Notes: generated by a model from the letters alone, not told the origin. DNA of 64,000 nt from Bacteroidales bacterium UBA1680 (GCA_002320605.1 DCKG01000001.1:41631-105630), one strand, 5' to 3'. Shown: positions 44,691 through 53,685, numbered from the stretch's first letter. Program-made: numbers and translations.

Positions 44691-45827
44691 ATGTTTACCA
44701 TTATAATAATGGTAGAGATAGCTATTATTTTTTTGCTCTTTACCTATGCGATAAAAAAGACAGTTAAGGAGAAACTTCTCAAAACCATCACTCTTGGCGT
44801 TATTTGCCTGTTCAGCATCCTGCTTATCTTGATGGATTTCTTTGAATATGGAGAATCGGGTTATTACGACAACGTCCTCGATCTGGCCATAGCCGATGAA
44901 GTAATGCTCTATGTTTATGCCTCCGAAAACAGATTACGCTTCGGGCTAGGATTCTCGATTGCCGCTTTTGCGGTGAATCTCTTCGTAAAGATATCTTATT
45001 ACCTGGATTGGACGTTTTTGGGTAATGACAGGTTCTTCGTAATTCCGATGGCTAATTTGTTTCTCGTGCTTTCTGGCGCTATCGTACGGATGCTTTTCAA
45101 TATTTCTGCCATCAGGCAGGTTTTGAGAGAGGCGACGATAGTTAATCGAGTTCATGAATATGTCAGATTCATTTTCACTATCATATTTTTTCTCATAGCC
45201 ATACTATGTTTCTGCTCCAGCCGCATGAAAGGCTTGCCACAACACATCCTTATATTATTATCCGGCTCATTGTTCCTTTTTCAATTTTCAATCGCTTTCA
45301 TTAAATTCGTCACCAACAATAGTTTCTTGCTTAAATCACTGAAAGAGGAGGTCACGAAGATAGAGGAGGTAATGAGGAATGAATCTAGCTTCAGGAGGAA
45401 GAGCGAAGCAGACGAAGAGAATGAACGCATGCAGGGCATTTATGACAGGATCGTAAGGCTGATGCTGGAGAAAAAGCCTTTCCTTAAGGAGGATTTTGAT
45501 ATGGATGACCTGTCCAGATACATGTTCTGCAATAAGCTTTATCTTTCCAAGACTATAAACATGTTCTCTGGCAAGAATTTCCGGCAATTCATAAACTATT
45601 ACAGGATCTGCCATGCAATGGAAATCCTTAAGAGGGAGCCAAGGAAAAAGTTGGCCGAAGTGGCGGATATGTCCGGTTTCCATTCGACAGCCACATTCAA
45701 CATGGCTTTTAAAATGAATACTGGGGAGACTCCGACGGATTGGATAGAAGAATACCTTGCGGGGAAATATCGAGAGCTTACAAGAACTTCTCTACGCCCT
45801 TCCAGCTGGGTGGAACAGGAGCCGTGA
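44691..45827 (+). CDS. Membrane-anchored AraC family regulator
   Basis: In the 378-residue protein, residues 1-215 hold about six or seven hydrophobic helices. A coiled linker of about 50 residues follows, then an AraC-type double helix-turn-helix at 270-360 (MDDLSRYMFCNKLYLSKTINMF; LAEVADMSGFHSTATFNMAFK). The signal it senses in the membrane is unknown. Its target may be the adjacent genes, but nothing shows this. It ends 50 bp inside the convergent rluA-like gene, a long overlap. Confidence 0.8.
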   Translation: MFTIIIMVEIAIIFLLFTYAIKKTVKEKLLKTITLGVICLFSILLILMDFFEYGESGYYDNVLDLAIADEVMLYVYASENRLRFGLGFSIAAFAVNLFVKISYYLDWTFLGNDRFFVIPMANLFLVLSGAIVRMLFNISAIRQVLREATIVNRVHEYVRFIFTIIFFLIAILCFCSSRMKGLPQHILILLSGSLFLFQFSIAFIKFVTNNSFLLKSLKEEVTKIEEVMRNESSFRRKSEADEENERMQGIYDRIVRLMLEKKPFLKEDFDMDDLSRYMFCNKLYLSKTINMFSGKNFRQFINYYRICHAMEILKREPRKKLAEVADMSGFHSTATFNMAFKMNTGETPTDWIEEYLAGKYRELTRTSLRPSSWVEQEP

Positions 45828-46497
45828 TGTCCATTGGTTCTTTCTTGACCGGATGCTCGAATTTTATATTCCTAGAGTGTAGGGATATGCTACCGTCTGG
45901 GTTAGAGCGAGGAGCGCCGTACTTTAAGTCGCCTTTAATGATGCAGTCGATGTTCGCCAGCTGGCAACGTATCTGGTGATGCCGTCCGGTCAGCAGCTCG
46001 ACTTCTAAGAGGGCATATCGGTCAGTGTTCCCTAAGTGCCTGAAGATTAGTTTTGCAAGCTTGGCACCGGGAGTTTTCTCTCCGTTCCTGGCGATGAAGC
46101 TCTTATTCGTCTTCTCATTGCGAACCAGCCAGTCATCCAATTCCTGGGTTTCTATTTCTGGGGCTTTAATGCACAATGCCCAGTATGTTTTATGAATGGC
46201 GCCAGTGCGGAATAATTCGGACATCCTGTCCGTGGCCTTTGAGGTCTTCGCGAAAACGACGATTCCGCTGACTGGCCTATCCAAGCGATGCGGTATGCCA
46301 AGATAAACACAGCCCGGCTTACTGTCTCTCTGGGCAATGAAAGCCTTAAGAGTCTCAGCCAGGCACTCGTCACCAGTTTTGTCGCTTTGCACTATCTCGC
46401 CTGGTTTCTTGTTGAATATTAAAAGATGATTGTCCTCGTAGAGAATCCGCGAGGACAAGTCATCATATTCATTTTCTCTTATTTGACGGTAGGTCAT
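45778..46497 (-). CDS. RluA family pseudouridine synthase
   Basis: The 239-residue protein has the catalytic HRLDRPVSG with its Asp and the family motifs ILYEDNHLLIFNKKPG, ELLTGRHHQIRCQLA and the KYGAP region. It isomerises a uridine in rRNA or tRNA; the site is not known. The length lacks an S4 domain, so it is a RluA/RluC-short type. It is the last gene of the fabH-fabF-fabZ-rluA operon, overlapping fabZ by 4 bp, and its 3' end overlaps the AraC gene by 50 bp. Confidence 0.9.
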   Translation of the reverse strand: MTYRQIRENEYDDLSSRILYEDNHLLIFNKKPGEIVQSDKTGDECLAETLKAFIAQRDSKPGCVYLGIPHRLDRPVSGIVVFAKTSKATDRMSELFRTGAIHKTYWALCIKAPEIETQELDDWLVRNEKTNKSFIARNGEKTPGAKLAKLIFRHLGNTDRYALLEVELLTGRHHQIRCQLANIDCIIKGDLKYGAPRSNPDGSISLHSRNIKFEHPVKKEPMDITAPVPPSWKGVEKFL

Positions 46498-46919
46498 TTC
46501 TCTTTAGGGATGAGGGCGAAAGTCAGCTTGCCCTTTGCGCAAAGCTTTCCGTCCACTTCAAGCTTGGCGGTGCAGAAGAACATGTCTCCTCTTCTCTCGT
46601 CAAGCTGTGCCGTGACTTCGCATAAATCCCCCGGACGCACCATGTTCTTGAACCTGACCTTGTCAAGGCCGGCATAAAGAGTTATATGTCCGGGAATTCC
46701 GTCCTTGACGAGCACCGCACAGCTTTGCGCCATTATCTCGCACTGAATGACTCCTGGAACGATTGGATTGCCAGGAAAATGACCTCTGGTGAAGAATTCA
46801 TCTTCTTTGATTCTGTAGGTGCAGTGAGCTCTTCCCTCAGAATCGATGTCCGCTGTCTCAATGAGCAGCATAGGCTCCCTATGAGGCAGGAAAGTTTTTA
46901 TTTCATCAATATTCATCAT
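46494..46919 (-). CDS. fabZ: 3-hydroxyacyl-ACP dehydratase, FabZ type
   Basis: The 141-residue hotdog-fold enzyme has the catalytic His in HFPGNPIVPGVIQ and Glu in CEIMAQ, and starts with IKTFLPHREPMLLI. It dehydrates 3-hydroxyacyl-ACP in fatty acid synthesis. It sits between fabF (24 bp upstream) and the rluA-like gene (4-bp overlap). In many Bacteroidales FabZ is fused to LpxC; here it is a stand-alone protein. Confidence 0.88.
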   Translation of the reverse strand: MMNIDEIKTFLPHREPMLLIETADIDSEGRAHCTYRIKEDEFFTRGHFPGNPIVPGVIQCEIMAQSCAVLVKDGIPGHITLYAGLDKVRFKNMVRPGDLCEVTAQLDERRGDMFFCTAKLEVDGKLCAKGKLTFALIPKEK

Positions 46920-46943
46920 AGCAGTACAGCCTTTTTTGTGATA

Positions 46944-48203
46944 TTAATCTAAGCATTTTCTGAATGCTACGCAAGCATCATGACCCCCGAAACCAAACGA
47001 GTCGGAAATGCCAATTGTAATATCGGCCTTTACGGCTTTATTTGGGGTGTAGTCAAGGTCACATTCAGGATCTGGCGTGTCCAAGTTAATTGTAGGAGGG
47101 CAGATGCCATCTCTTAAGGCCAATATAGTGGCGATTGCCTCCGCTGCGCCAGCGGCTCCGAACATGTGTCCTGTCATAGATTTTATGGAACTGATGTGAG
47201 CCTTGTACGCATAGTCTCCAAGAGCCAGCTTGTATGCTTTCGTTTCTGCTGCGTCGTTTAGGTGAGTTCCTGTTCCGTGAGCGTTGATGTACATGACATC
47301 TTTGCTTGTGTCAAGGCCGGCCTCTTTGACAGCTTGCCTGATGCATTCAGCTTGAGTCGTTCCCTCAGGCCTTGGTGCCGTAGAGTGGTATGCGTCGCAA
47401 GTGTTTCCATAGCCGACGATTTCGGCGATGATCTGAGCTCCGCGGGCTTTTGCGTGCTCATATTCCTCAAGAACTAATATTCCGGCTCCATCTCCCATTA
47501 CGAAACCACCTCTGTTCGCATTGAAAGGAAGGGAAGCATAATGAGGATCTGTGGCGCGAGACAACGCTTTCGCATTAGCGAAGCCGGCAATTCCAAGAGG
47601 AATGGTGGCGTTCTCACTTCCGCCTGCTATGATTGCATCGCAGTAACCATGTTTTATCGCCCTATAAGCTTCTCCTATTGAGTTCGTCGAGGTGGCGCAA
47701 GCCGTTACTATGTCTAGGCAAGGTCCTTCTGCATGATGCTTGATCGCTATGTGGCCTGCACAGATGTTCGAAATCATAGTTGGTATGAACAATGGGGAAA
47801 TCCATTCGCCGGAAGGGTCTTCGATTATTTTCTGGGTCTCTCTGTATTGAGTCTCGAACCCTCCGATTCCAGAACCGACATAGACTCCAAGCCTGAATGG
47901 GTCGATGTTCTGCTCCTCGCCTTCTGCGTGAAGGCCGGCCTGCTGCATTGCCTGATAGGCAGCTGCGACGCCGTAAAGAGTGAATTTGTCTTGTTTGCGA
48001 ATGAATGCCTTGTCCATTCCGTAGTTCTCAGGAGTGAAATCCTTTACGTTACCAGCAATTCTGACAGGAAGATTGTCTGTTGGGAAATCATTGATGAAAT
48101 CAATGCCGCAGGCACCATCGCAAAGATTTTTCCAGTATGTCTGCAAATCATTTCCTACAGGCGAGATTATGCCCATTCCAGTTACGACTACTCTTTTATC
48201 CAT
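46944..48203 (-). CDS. fabF: 3-oxoacyl-ACP synthase II
   Basis: The 419-residue condensing enzyme has the active-site Cys in DIVTACATSTN and the two catalytic His in INAHGTGTHLNDAAE and KSMTGHMFGAAG. It extends acyl-ACP with malonyl-ACP. It is preceded by fabH after 55 bp and followed by fabZ. A TAAATTTG box at 48243-48236 gives it a promoter of its own, and no acpP gene is found between it and fabH. Confidence 0.95.
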   Translation of the reverse strand: MDKRVVVTGMGIISPVGNDLQTYWKNLCDGACGIDFINDFPTDNLPVRIAGNVKDFTPENYGMDKAFIRKQDKFTLYGVAAAYQAMQQAGLHAEGEEQNIDPFRLGVYVGSGIGGFETQYRETQKIIEDPSGEWISPLFIPTMISNICAGHIAIKHHAEGPCLDIVTACATSTNSIGEAYRAIKHGYCDAIIAGGSENATIPLGIAGFANAKALSRATDPHYASLPFNANRGGFVMGDGAGILVLEEYEHAKARGAQIIAEIVGYGNTCDAYHSTAPRPEGTTQAECIRQAVKEAGLDTSKDVMYINAHGTGTHLNDAAETKAYKLALGDYAYKAHISSIKSMTGHMFGAAGAAEAIATILALRDGICPPTINLDTPDPECDLDYTPNKAVKADITIGISDSFGFGGHDACVAFRKCLD

Positions 48204-48235
48204 GTTGTTTAAGGTTTTTCCGATTAAAGTGATTG

Positions 48236-48243
48236 CAAATTTA
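48236..48243 (-). promoter_or_regulatory. -7 box before fabF
   Basis: TAAATTTG on the minus strand, 32 bp upstream of the fabF ATG, lies between fabH and fabF. Confidence 0.5.
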
Positions 48244-48258
48244 ATAATATTCTTTGGT

Positions 48259-49206
48259 TTACCATTCTATGACAGCCTCGGCTGAGAGAAGACCTGCGCC
48301 AAAAGCGCTGAACGCAAGAATGTCACCTTTCTTGAATGCGCCTTTACGGTTGCATTCGTCGAGCAGTATAGGGCATGAAGCTGAAGATGTGTTGCCATGG
48401 TCGGTGATGTTCACCGGGAATTTCGATGCCGGCTCTCCCATATAGTTGATTATGGCATCTATGATTCTCTGATTTGCCTGATGGACCATGTAATAGGCCA
48501 CCTTGTCTTTCGAAATTCCAGCTTGGGCGAGAACCTCGTCCATCCCGTGGCAGCAAGCATTCACTGCGAATTTGAATACATCCCTGCCTTTCATTTGGAG
48601 AGGAAATTCTGTTTCTTCCTTAGTGATGAATGGAGTGCTGACGAGTTTTCTCTTCTGCCAGATCTTGTCTGCCGCAGGTTCTGCGTGCAGCCTGGTGGCC
48701 ATAATATTGTCGCCGGCGGTCAGCACGACAGAGCCGGCCCCGTCTCCGAACAACACGCATGTGGAACGGTCATTCCAACTGGCCATCCTCGTTGGCTCCT
48801 CCACGCAAGCAATCAGCACGTTCTTCACTTTCCCTGCCTTGTAGTAACTTTCTGCGATATCCAATGAAAAGATGAAGCCAGGGCACGCGCAATTAATGTC
48901 TATCATCGGGCAGGTCAGGCCTAGGAGTTCTCCGATGACGCTGCTAAGTCCCGGGGTCATGTATTCGGTCACGACATTCGAGCAGATAAAAAAATCTATG
49001 TCCCGAGGCTTCATCCCAGCCATATCAAGAGCTTTTCTCGAGGCCTTGGCGCCGAGGTCTTCTATATTTTCATCCGAGATTACATGCCTGGATTTTATCC
49101 CTGTCCTAGTCGTTATCCACTCGTCGCTCGTGTCCATGAATTCGGCAAGCATGTCATTGGTAACCACCTTTTTCGGCAGTGCGCTACCAGTCCCTATTAT
49201 TCTCAT
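48259..49206 (-). CDS. fabH: 3-oxoacyl-ACP synthase III
   Basis: The protein has 315 residues from ATG 49206 (MRIIGTGSALPKK), preferred over an upstream start that adds 12 residues not seen in the family. The active-site Cys is in INCACPGF, His in VHQANQRIID and Asn in DHGNTSSAS, a complete Cys-His-Asn triad. It starts fatty acid synthesis by condensing acetyl- or branched acyl-CoA with malonyl-ACP. It heads the fabH-fabF-fabZ-rluA block; no exact TAnnTTTG box is seen upstream. Confidence 0.94.
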   Translation of the reverse strand: MRIIGTGSALPKKVVTNDMLAEFMDTSDEWITTRTGIKSRHVISDENIEDLGAKASRKALDMAGMKPRDIDFFICSNVVTEYMTPGLSSVIGELLGLTCPMIDINCACPGFIFSLDIAESYYKAGKVKNVLIACVEEPTRMASWNDRSTCVLFGDGAGSVVLTAGDNIMATRLHAEPAADKIWQKRKLVSTPFITKEETEFPLQMKGRDVFKFAVNACCHGMDEVLAQAGISKDKVAYYMVHQANQRIIDAIINYMGEPASKFPVNITDHGNTSSASCPILLDECNRKGAFKKGDILAFSAFGAGLLSAEAVIEW

Positions 49207-49365
49207 ATTCTTAATATTTATTGATTCACGTAAAATTATCACTGTTAATTATTATCTCAAAATTTATGTGGCGAACGATTGAAAATTCGAGTTCAAAATT
49301 GGCGAAGGGGGCGATTATCTGAAATGTGGGGTAAAATCACGGAATTCCAAGATGCGGAATTTTGC

Positions 49366-49373
49366 TATATTTG
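49366..49373 (+). promoter_or_regulatory. -7 box of the LytTR gene
   Basis: TATATTTG lies 13 bp before the ATG at 49387, giving a leader of about 9 nt. Confidence 0.6.
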
Positions 49374-49386
49374 TAAGCATAAATGA

Positions 49387-50268
49387 ATGAATATGGCAAA
49401 GAAAGGCCCTGGAAATACAATTCCTGAATATCTCCGCGGAAAATACCAGCTCATTGGCACCGTGGTTTTCACGGCGCTTTTCTCCATCGTCTTCCTGCTC
49501 GTGAGCATACCGTTCTCTCATAATGCTTGGTTTCATCTAGGCAACTCAATATTCTTTTTCTTCACGGTGCTTTTCGCATTAGGTTCTTTGCTCCTCGTGA
49601 TTCTTAGCAAATTCGTGATGTATAAGACTAGGACTAAGATAAAGATGACTTACCTGGGTTATGTAAGCTGGGATATGGCTGAGGTGATAATAATATGTCT
49701 TGCGTACACGTTCCTTACCGTGCCAATCACTAAGATAGGCTGGGATCAGTTTCCACGAATTCTGGGTAACTCTTTAGTGTATGGAACTATTTCTATCATA
49801 ATTCCTTACATCATAGTGGGAATGTATTTTGCCATCAACGACAAAAACAAGACCATCCGTCTTCTGAATTACGATAAAGTGGTCTCGGATGAGACCTTGG
49901 CTCCTTCACAGCTGGAAAAGGTGACACTCTTCGATAATGGGGGCGTGCTGAGGCTCTCCGTTAATTTGGACAATCTCTACTACATCGAGTCTGATGATAA
50001 TTACATAAATGTCTGGTACATGGATAGTAAAGGCGACCTTAAAAGGTATATGCTGCGTTGCCGCCTAAAAACGGTGGAAGAAAGTTTCAAGGGCAGCAGT
50101 CTCGTGCGCTGCCATAGGAAGTACATCGTGAACATGCAGAAGGTCAGAGTCCTCCGCAAAGAGAAAGACGGATACGAGCTTGACCTCGGCAACGATGCGA
50201 TCAAGCCCATACCTATTTCTAAGACATATTCAGAGAACGTCCTTTCCTTATTCAATAACAGGTCATGA
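49387..50268 (+). CDS. Membrane LytTR transcriptional regulator
   Basis: In the 293-residue protein, residues 20-155 form four membrane helices and the C-terminal LytTR DNA-binding domain (about 185-285) contains YYIESDDNYINVWY and the VRCHRKYIVN motif. It is probably an integral-membrane sensor and DNA-binding protein in one, without a separate histidine kinase. Signal and targets are unknown. It is convergent with the nucleoside phosphorylase gene, with a 6-bp overlap. Confidence 0.82.
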   Translation: MNMAKKGPGNTIPEYLRGKYQLIGTVVFTALFSIVFLLVSIPFSHNAWFHLGNSIFFFFTVLFALGSLLLVILSKFVMYKTRTKIKMTYLGYVSWDMAEVIIICLAYTFLTVPITKIGWDQFPRILGNSLVYGTISIIIPYIIVGMYFAINDKNKTIRLLNYDKVVSDETLAPSQLEKVTLFDNGGVLRLSVNLDNLYYIESDDNYINVWYMDSKGDLKRYMLRCRLKTVEESFKGSSLVRCHRKYIVNMQKVRVLRKEKDGYELDLGNDAIKPIPISKTYSENVLSLFNNRS

Positions 50269-51138
50269 CAGTCCGGCAAGGCGGTCTAGGGCCATTTCGA
50301 CGACGGCTCTAACCTGAGGCTTGTAGTCTGTGTTGCTGCTCTTGAGGTAACGATTAGCTATGGCGCAGCAAACCGTGCCGCAATCGTGTCCGAGCAGAAG
50401 ACCCATTCCTGCCACAGCCGAACTCTCCATCTCTATGTTCGTAATCCTGTATTCTCCGAAACGGAAAGATTCCAGGTCCTTCAGCATGCCAGGCATCGCA
50501 AGTCCAAGCCTTACGGAACGGCCCTGAGGCCCGTAGAAGCCAGGAGCAGAGATCGTCACGCCTTTCACCGTGTCCTTCTCAAATGCGACAATCAGCTTGT
50601 CGCTTGCCTTTACGAAATAAGGCGAAGGCAGGTTGCAGTTCCATTTCATGTGCTCCTTGAAAGCCTCTTCCATGGCAGCGTTCGTGATTTTGCTGCGGCC
50701 TGCGTACCAGTTCAGCATGCCGTCGCAGCCAACGGAGTAGTGCGAAAATATTGCAGAGCCTAAAGGAATGTCCGGATGAATGGCTCCACAAGTGCCAATC
50801 CTCAGCACTGTCAGAGTCCGATGCTCGCTCTTCGGCTCCCTCGTCGAGAAATCCACGTTTGCAAGAGCGTCCAGCTCTGTCATCACGATGTCGATGTTGT
50901 CCGTTCCGATGCCAGTGGATAGCACAGTCATGCGCTTGCCTTTGTACATTCCAGTAGTGGAGACAAACTCTCTTGACGAATGGGTGAACTCTCTGTCGGA
51001 AAGATACTCACCGATCATTTCCACTCTTCCTGGATCGCCGACAAGTATCACGATGTCAGCCAATTCTTCCGGCTTCATGTGAATATGGAAAGCCGAGCCG
51101 TCCCCGTTTATCAATAATTCTGATTCTGGTATTTTCAT
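50263..51138 (-). CDS. Nucleoside phosphorylase (uridine phosphorylase-like)
   Basis: The 291-residue protein of the PNP/UDP superfamily has the phosphate-binding GDPGRVE near the N-terminus, RIGTCGAIHPDIPLGS, and ITNIEMESSAVAGMGLLLGHDC carrying the ribose-binding Glu-Met-Glu. It splits nucleosides to base and ribose-1-phosphate for salvage; pyrimidine preference is likely but not proved. It has a TATCTTTG box on the minus strand at 51177-51170. Confidence 0.88.
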   Translation of the reverse strand: MKIPESELLINGDGSAFHIHMKPEELADIVILVGDPGRVEMIGEYLSDREFTHSSREFVSTTGMYKGKRMTVLSTGIGTDNIDIVMTELDALANVDFSTREPKSEHRTLTVLRIGTCGAIHPDIPLGSAIFSHYSVGCDGMLNWYAGRSKITNAAMEEAFKEHMKWNCNLPSPYFVKASDKLIVAFEKDTVKGVTISAPGFYGPQGRSVRLGLAMPGMLKDLESFRFGEYRITNIEMESSAVAGMGLLLGHDCGTVCCAIANRYLKSSNTDYKPQVRAVVEMALDRLAGLS

Positions 51139-51169
51139 ATTAACGAATATTTTTAGGGTTGAACAGGCT

Positions 51170-51177
51170 CAAAGATA
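51170..51177 (-). promoter_or_regulatory. -7 box of the nucleoside phosphorylase gene
   Basis: TATCTTTG on the minus strand lies 31 bp before the ATG at 51138, divergent from the DUF4293 box 22 bp away. Confidence 0.6.
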
Positions 51178-51198
51178 TGAAATTCCGTTTTAAAAAAC

Positions 51199-51206
51199 TA
51201 TTTTTG
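51199..51206 (+). promoter_or_regulatory. -7 box of DUF4293, leaderless
   Basis: TATTTTTG ends 4 nt before the ATG at 51211, so the mRNA should begin at the start codon. Confidence 0.6.
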
Positions 51207-51210
51207 CACT

Positions 51211-51624
51211 ATGTGGCAAAGAATTCAGACTTTATATTTGGCAATAGCCACGGGTCTAATCGTGGCAATGTTTTTTTGCGTCAGGTGCTATGTGCTCGGC
51301 CCTGGAGGCACTAGGGCAGAGGAATTGAAATTTGCTCAGTTCGTGCCTTACTTGGTGTTGCTGATCGTAATCGGACTGCTCCAGCTGATAGCTCTTACGG
51401 TATATTCGCACCGAATCTTCCAGATGCGCACGGCAGTGCTTTCTGCGATACTGATGATTGCGCTCCAGTCGTGGATAGCCGTCGAATTCTTCACTTCCGG
51501 AGATGAGTTCATATTCACGGTACCTAACATATTCCCGCTTTTGGCGGCAATCCTCAATTTTCTGGCCGCCAGGAATATATTCAAAGACGAGATGATGGTG
51601 AAAAATTCATCTCGGCTGCGTTAA
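51211..51624 (+). CDS. DUF4293 family membrane protein
   Basis: The 137-residue protein has four membrane helices and the conserved MWQRIQTLYL start seen in the DUF4293 family of Bacteroidota. The function is unknown. It is a single gene facing the yidD operon, with which it is convergent; the 42-bp gap contains a weak inverted repeat (ATAGGC...GGCCTAT). Confidence 0.85.
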   Translation: MWQRIQTLYLAIATGLIVAMFFCVRCYVLGPGGTRAEELKFAQFVPYLVLLIVIGLLQLIALTVYSHRIFQMRTAVLSAILMIALQSWIAVEFFTSGDEFIFTVPNIFPLLAAILNFLAARNIFKDEMMVKNSSRLR

Positions 51625-51666
51625 AAATAGTTCTATGAATATGCCGATAGGCTGCTGGAAGCCGGC

Positions 51667-51939
51667 CTATGGCACTGGATCGTAGCCGCTGCCGCCCCAT
51701 GGATTGCAGCGGAGCAAACGCCAAACCGTAAGCACGAGACCTTTAAAAGGGCCCCATTTCTTGAATGCCTGCAAGGCGTATGTTGAGCATGATGGCTCGA
51801 AACGGCAGGTCTTAGGCACGTACGGACCGATGACTACTCTGTAGAACACGATGAGAGCCGTGAACGGGAAGCTAAGCGCTTTCCTCACGACCTGCCTCCA
51901 ATGCGGCAGCTCATCGCTTGTCTTCAGTTTCCAGCCCAT
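51667..51939 (-). CDS. yidD: Membrane protein insertion efficiency factor YidD
   Basis: The protein has 90 residues from ATG 51939; a longer frame reaches only a TTG and would overlap rnpA by over 100 bp. The family signature PKTCRFEPSCSTYALQAF and the WRLLRCNPWGGSGYDPVP end are both complete. It assists YidC-dependent membrane protein insertion. It overlaps the rnpA 3' end by 29 bp, a common coupling. Confidence 0.93.
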   Translation of the reverse strand: MGWKLKTSDELPHWRQVVRKALSFPFTALIVFYRVVIGPYVPKTCRFEPSCSTYALQAFKKWGPFKGLVLTVWRLLRCNPWGGSGYDPVP

Positions 51940-52261
51940 GCAAAATCTCTTCAACCTGCTTTCCAATCTCCTCCTGAGGCAATATTTCTTTAATATTATA
52001 TAGGAAAAGGATGTCAATTCCTCTGGCCATGTGCTTTCTGACCCTGTAAGCCTCCCTAAGCCTGCGCTTTAGAAGATTCCGCCTTACAGCTTGCTTGAAC
52101 AGACGCTTGGGAACCGAGACCATGATTTTGTTTGGTTCGGATTCCTCTTTCTTCAAGCAGCAATATTTCAGAGCCGCAGTCCGTCCCCATCGGCCCTTCG
52201 TCATCAGAGCCGAAATCGCCGTCTTGCCTTTAAGACGTTCAGATTTCGGTAGAGTGAACAT
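51911..52261 (-). CDS. rnpA: Ribonuclease P protein component
   Basis: The 116-residue protein has the RNR motif in VPKRLFKQAVRRNLLKRRLREAY and begins FTLPKSERLKGK. With the M1-type RNA it matures tRNA 5' ends. It is located in the hemD-rnpA-yidD order of Bacteroidota, without rpmH or dnaA beside it. The start codon overlaps the hemD stop by 1 bp. Confidence 0.94.
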   Translation of the reverse strand: MFTLPKSERLKGKTAISALMTKGRWGRTAALKYCCLKKEESEPNKIMVSVPKRLFKQAVRRNLLKRRLREAYRVRKHMARGIDILFLYNIKEILPQEEIGKQVEEILHGLETEDKR

Positions 52262-53004
52262 TATTTATGGCTCAGAAGGTAACGTTCGATTGAACTTGCT
52301 ACGGAAGGAGTCTCCGGAGTCGGAGCCTTAATCTCGATGGACAGCCCTGCATCTTCCATAGCCTTGATCACGTTTTTGCCGTAAGTCATGAACTTAATGT
52401 TTCCCTGCTTGAAATCAGGGAAATTCTCGGAGATGGACACGACATCGGCAGGATTGTAGACCACGATTAGGTCGTAGTCTGAAAGTTTCGTCTCTTTCAA
52501 GTCCTGAGGCACTGATTTCACGAAAACCGCAGTCTTGTAGTTCAGTTTCTGAGCGTCCATCAAGGAGGTGAGGACTACGCTGTTACTCGTCTCTGACTGG
52601 GTGACTAGGAATTTTTCGTCTTTATTCTTGGTGCCAATCTGCGAGAGCAGAGAGTCTGGCGTGCCCGTCCCGTAGAAAATCTTGCGCTTGCGGTACACGA
52701 TGTGTTTCTGGAGATACATTGCCACTGCTTCCGTAGAGCAGAAATATTTCATAGTCTCAGGCACTTTTACTCGAAGTTCGTCGCAGATAGAGAAAAATGC
52801 GTCGATTGCATGCCTGGAAGAGAAAACTATGGCAGTATAATCCAAAATGTTAACTCTTTGAGCCCTGAACTCAATGGAGCTCAGGGGTTCGACCAAGAAA
52901 AAAGGCTTGAAGTCAAGTTCAATGCCGAATTTCTTTTTGAGCTCAGCAAAAGGCGCCTCGTTGAGCGGTTTCTGCTGTGATATTAAAATCTTCCTAATAT
53001 CCAT
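52261..53004 (-). CDS. hemD: Uroporphyrinogen-III synthase family protein
   Basis: The 247-residue two-domain protein of the HemD fold has TAIVFSSRHAIDAFF in the first half and the VYNPADVVSISENFPD and TYGKNVIKAMEDAGL segments of the second. It closes and flips the tetrapyrrole ring in heme synthesis. No other heme gene is nearby, and residue conservation in this family is low, so the assignment rests on fold and context (rnpA-yidD downstream, DUF4271 upstream). Confidence 0.8.
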   Translation of the reverse strand: MDIRKILISQQKPLNEAPFAELKKKFGIELDFKPFFLVEPLSSIEFRAQRVNILDYTAIVFSSRHAIDAFFSICDELRVKVPETMKYFCSTEAVAMYLQKHIVYRKRKIFYGTGTPDSLLSQIGTKNKDEKFLVTQSETSNSVVLTSLMDAQKLNYKTAVFVKSVPQDLKETKLSDYDLIVVYNPADVVSISENFPDFKQGNIKFMTYGKNVIKAMEDAGLSIEIKAPTPETPSVASSIERYLLSHK

Positions 53005-53034
53005 TTTCCTGTTCTGTTCTTCGATGGAACGAGG

Positions 53035-53685
53035 TCAGAGCATAGTCGTGGTGATGACCATCATTCCGGTCGGAATTATTTCAAGGGTGCAAAGATACAA
53101 AATTGTTGTCAAAGGTCTGCAAGCTGACGCAAAAATCTGGCCTCGCCTGTAGAGATGGAATCCGTATGAAGCAAAGAAAACAATAGTCAGCACTATTCTG
53201 GTAACGTTGTCATCGTTCGTGAAAGGCTTCATTAATATGACGACGATGAAAAGCACGATGAAAAGAAGGATTGCGAAATTGAAGAAGCAATTGTTCGCTG
53301 CCGTGAATGTCTTGCTGGAGTAGTTCTGGAGCTCAATCTGCCAGTTCAGGAAGAACCTCAGCAGAAGGTAGAATAGGAATATGCCGACGACGAGCGGGAA
53401 CTGCCATAGAGATGGGACGCTGTCTATGAACGCAGGGCGGAATATTCCGAAAAGGTAGAAAATCATCACTAAAGGAATATATAGTATCGCAGCTATTATA
53501 TTCCTGCTCTTAGAAAGCTGCAAACTATCTTCCAGTTCCAAATTACCTTTCCACCGTATCACGCCGTTCATCAGGGCAGGCATAAGACGGAGGAATGTTC
53601 CTGAGAATATTAAGAACAGCACGGTCGAGGCGACTGCGGTCGCCGCGAAAATAGGGTCTTCGCTGAAAGTCTCTGACATATTCAT
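53035..53685 (-). CDS. DUF4271 family membrane protein
   Basis: The 216-residue protein has six or so membrane helices and the conserved central LQLSKSRN segment and Tyr/Arg-rich C-terminal part (FHLYRRGQIF) of the DUF4271 family. The function is unknown; it is usually found beside hemD in Bacteroidota, as here. Its start overlaps the SUI1 stop by 1 bp. Confidence 0.82.
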   Translation of the reverse strand: MNMSETFSEDPIFAATAVASTVLFLIFSGTFLRLMPALMNGVIRWKGNLELEDSLQLSKSRNIIAAILYIPLVMIFYLFGIFRPAFIDSVPSLWQFPLVVGIFLFYLLLRFFLNWQIELQNYSSKTFTAANNCFFNFAILLFIVLFIVVILMKPFTNDDNVTRIVLTIVFFASYGFHLYRRGQIFASACRPLTTILYLCTLEIIPTGMMVITTTML

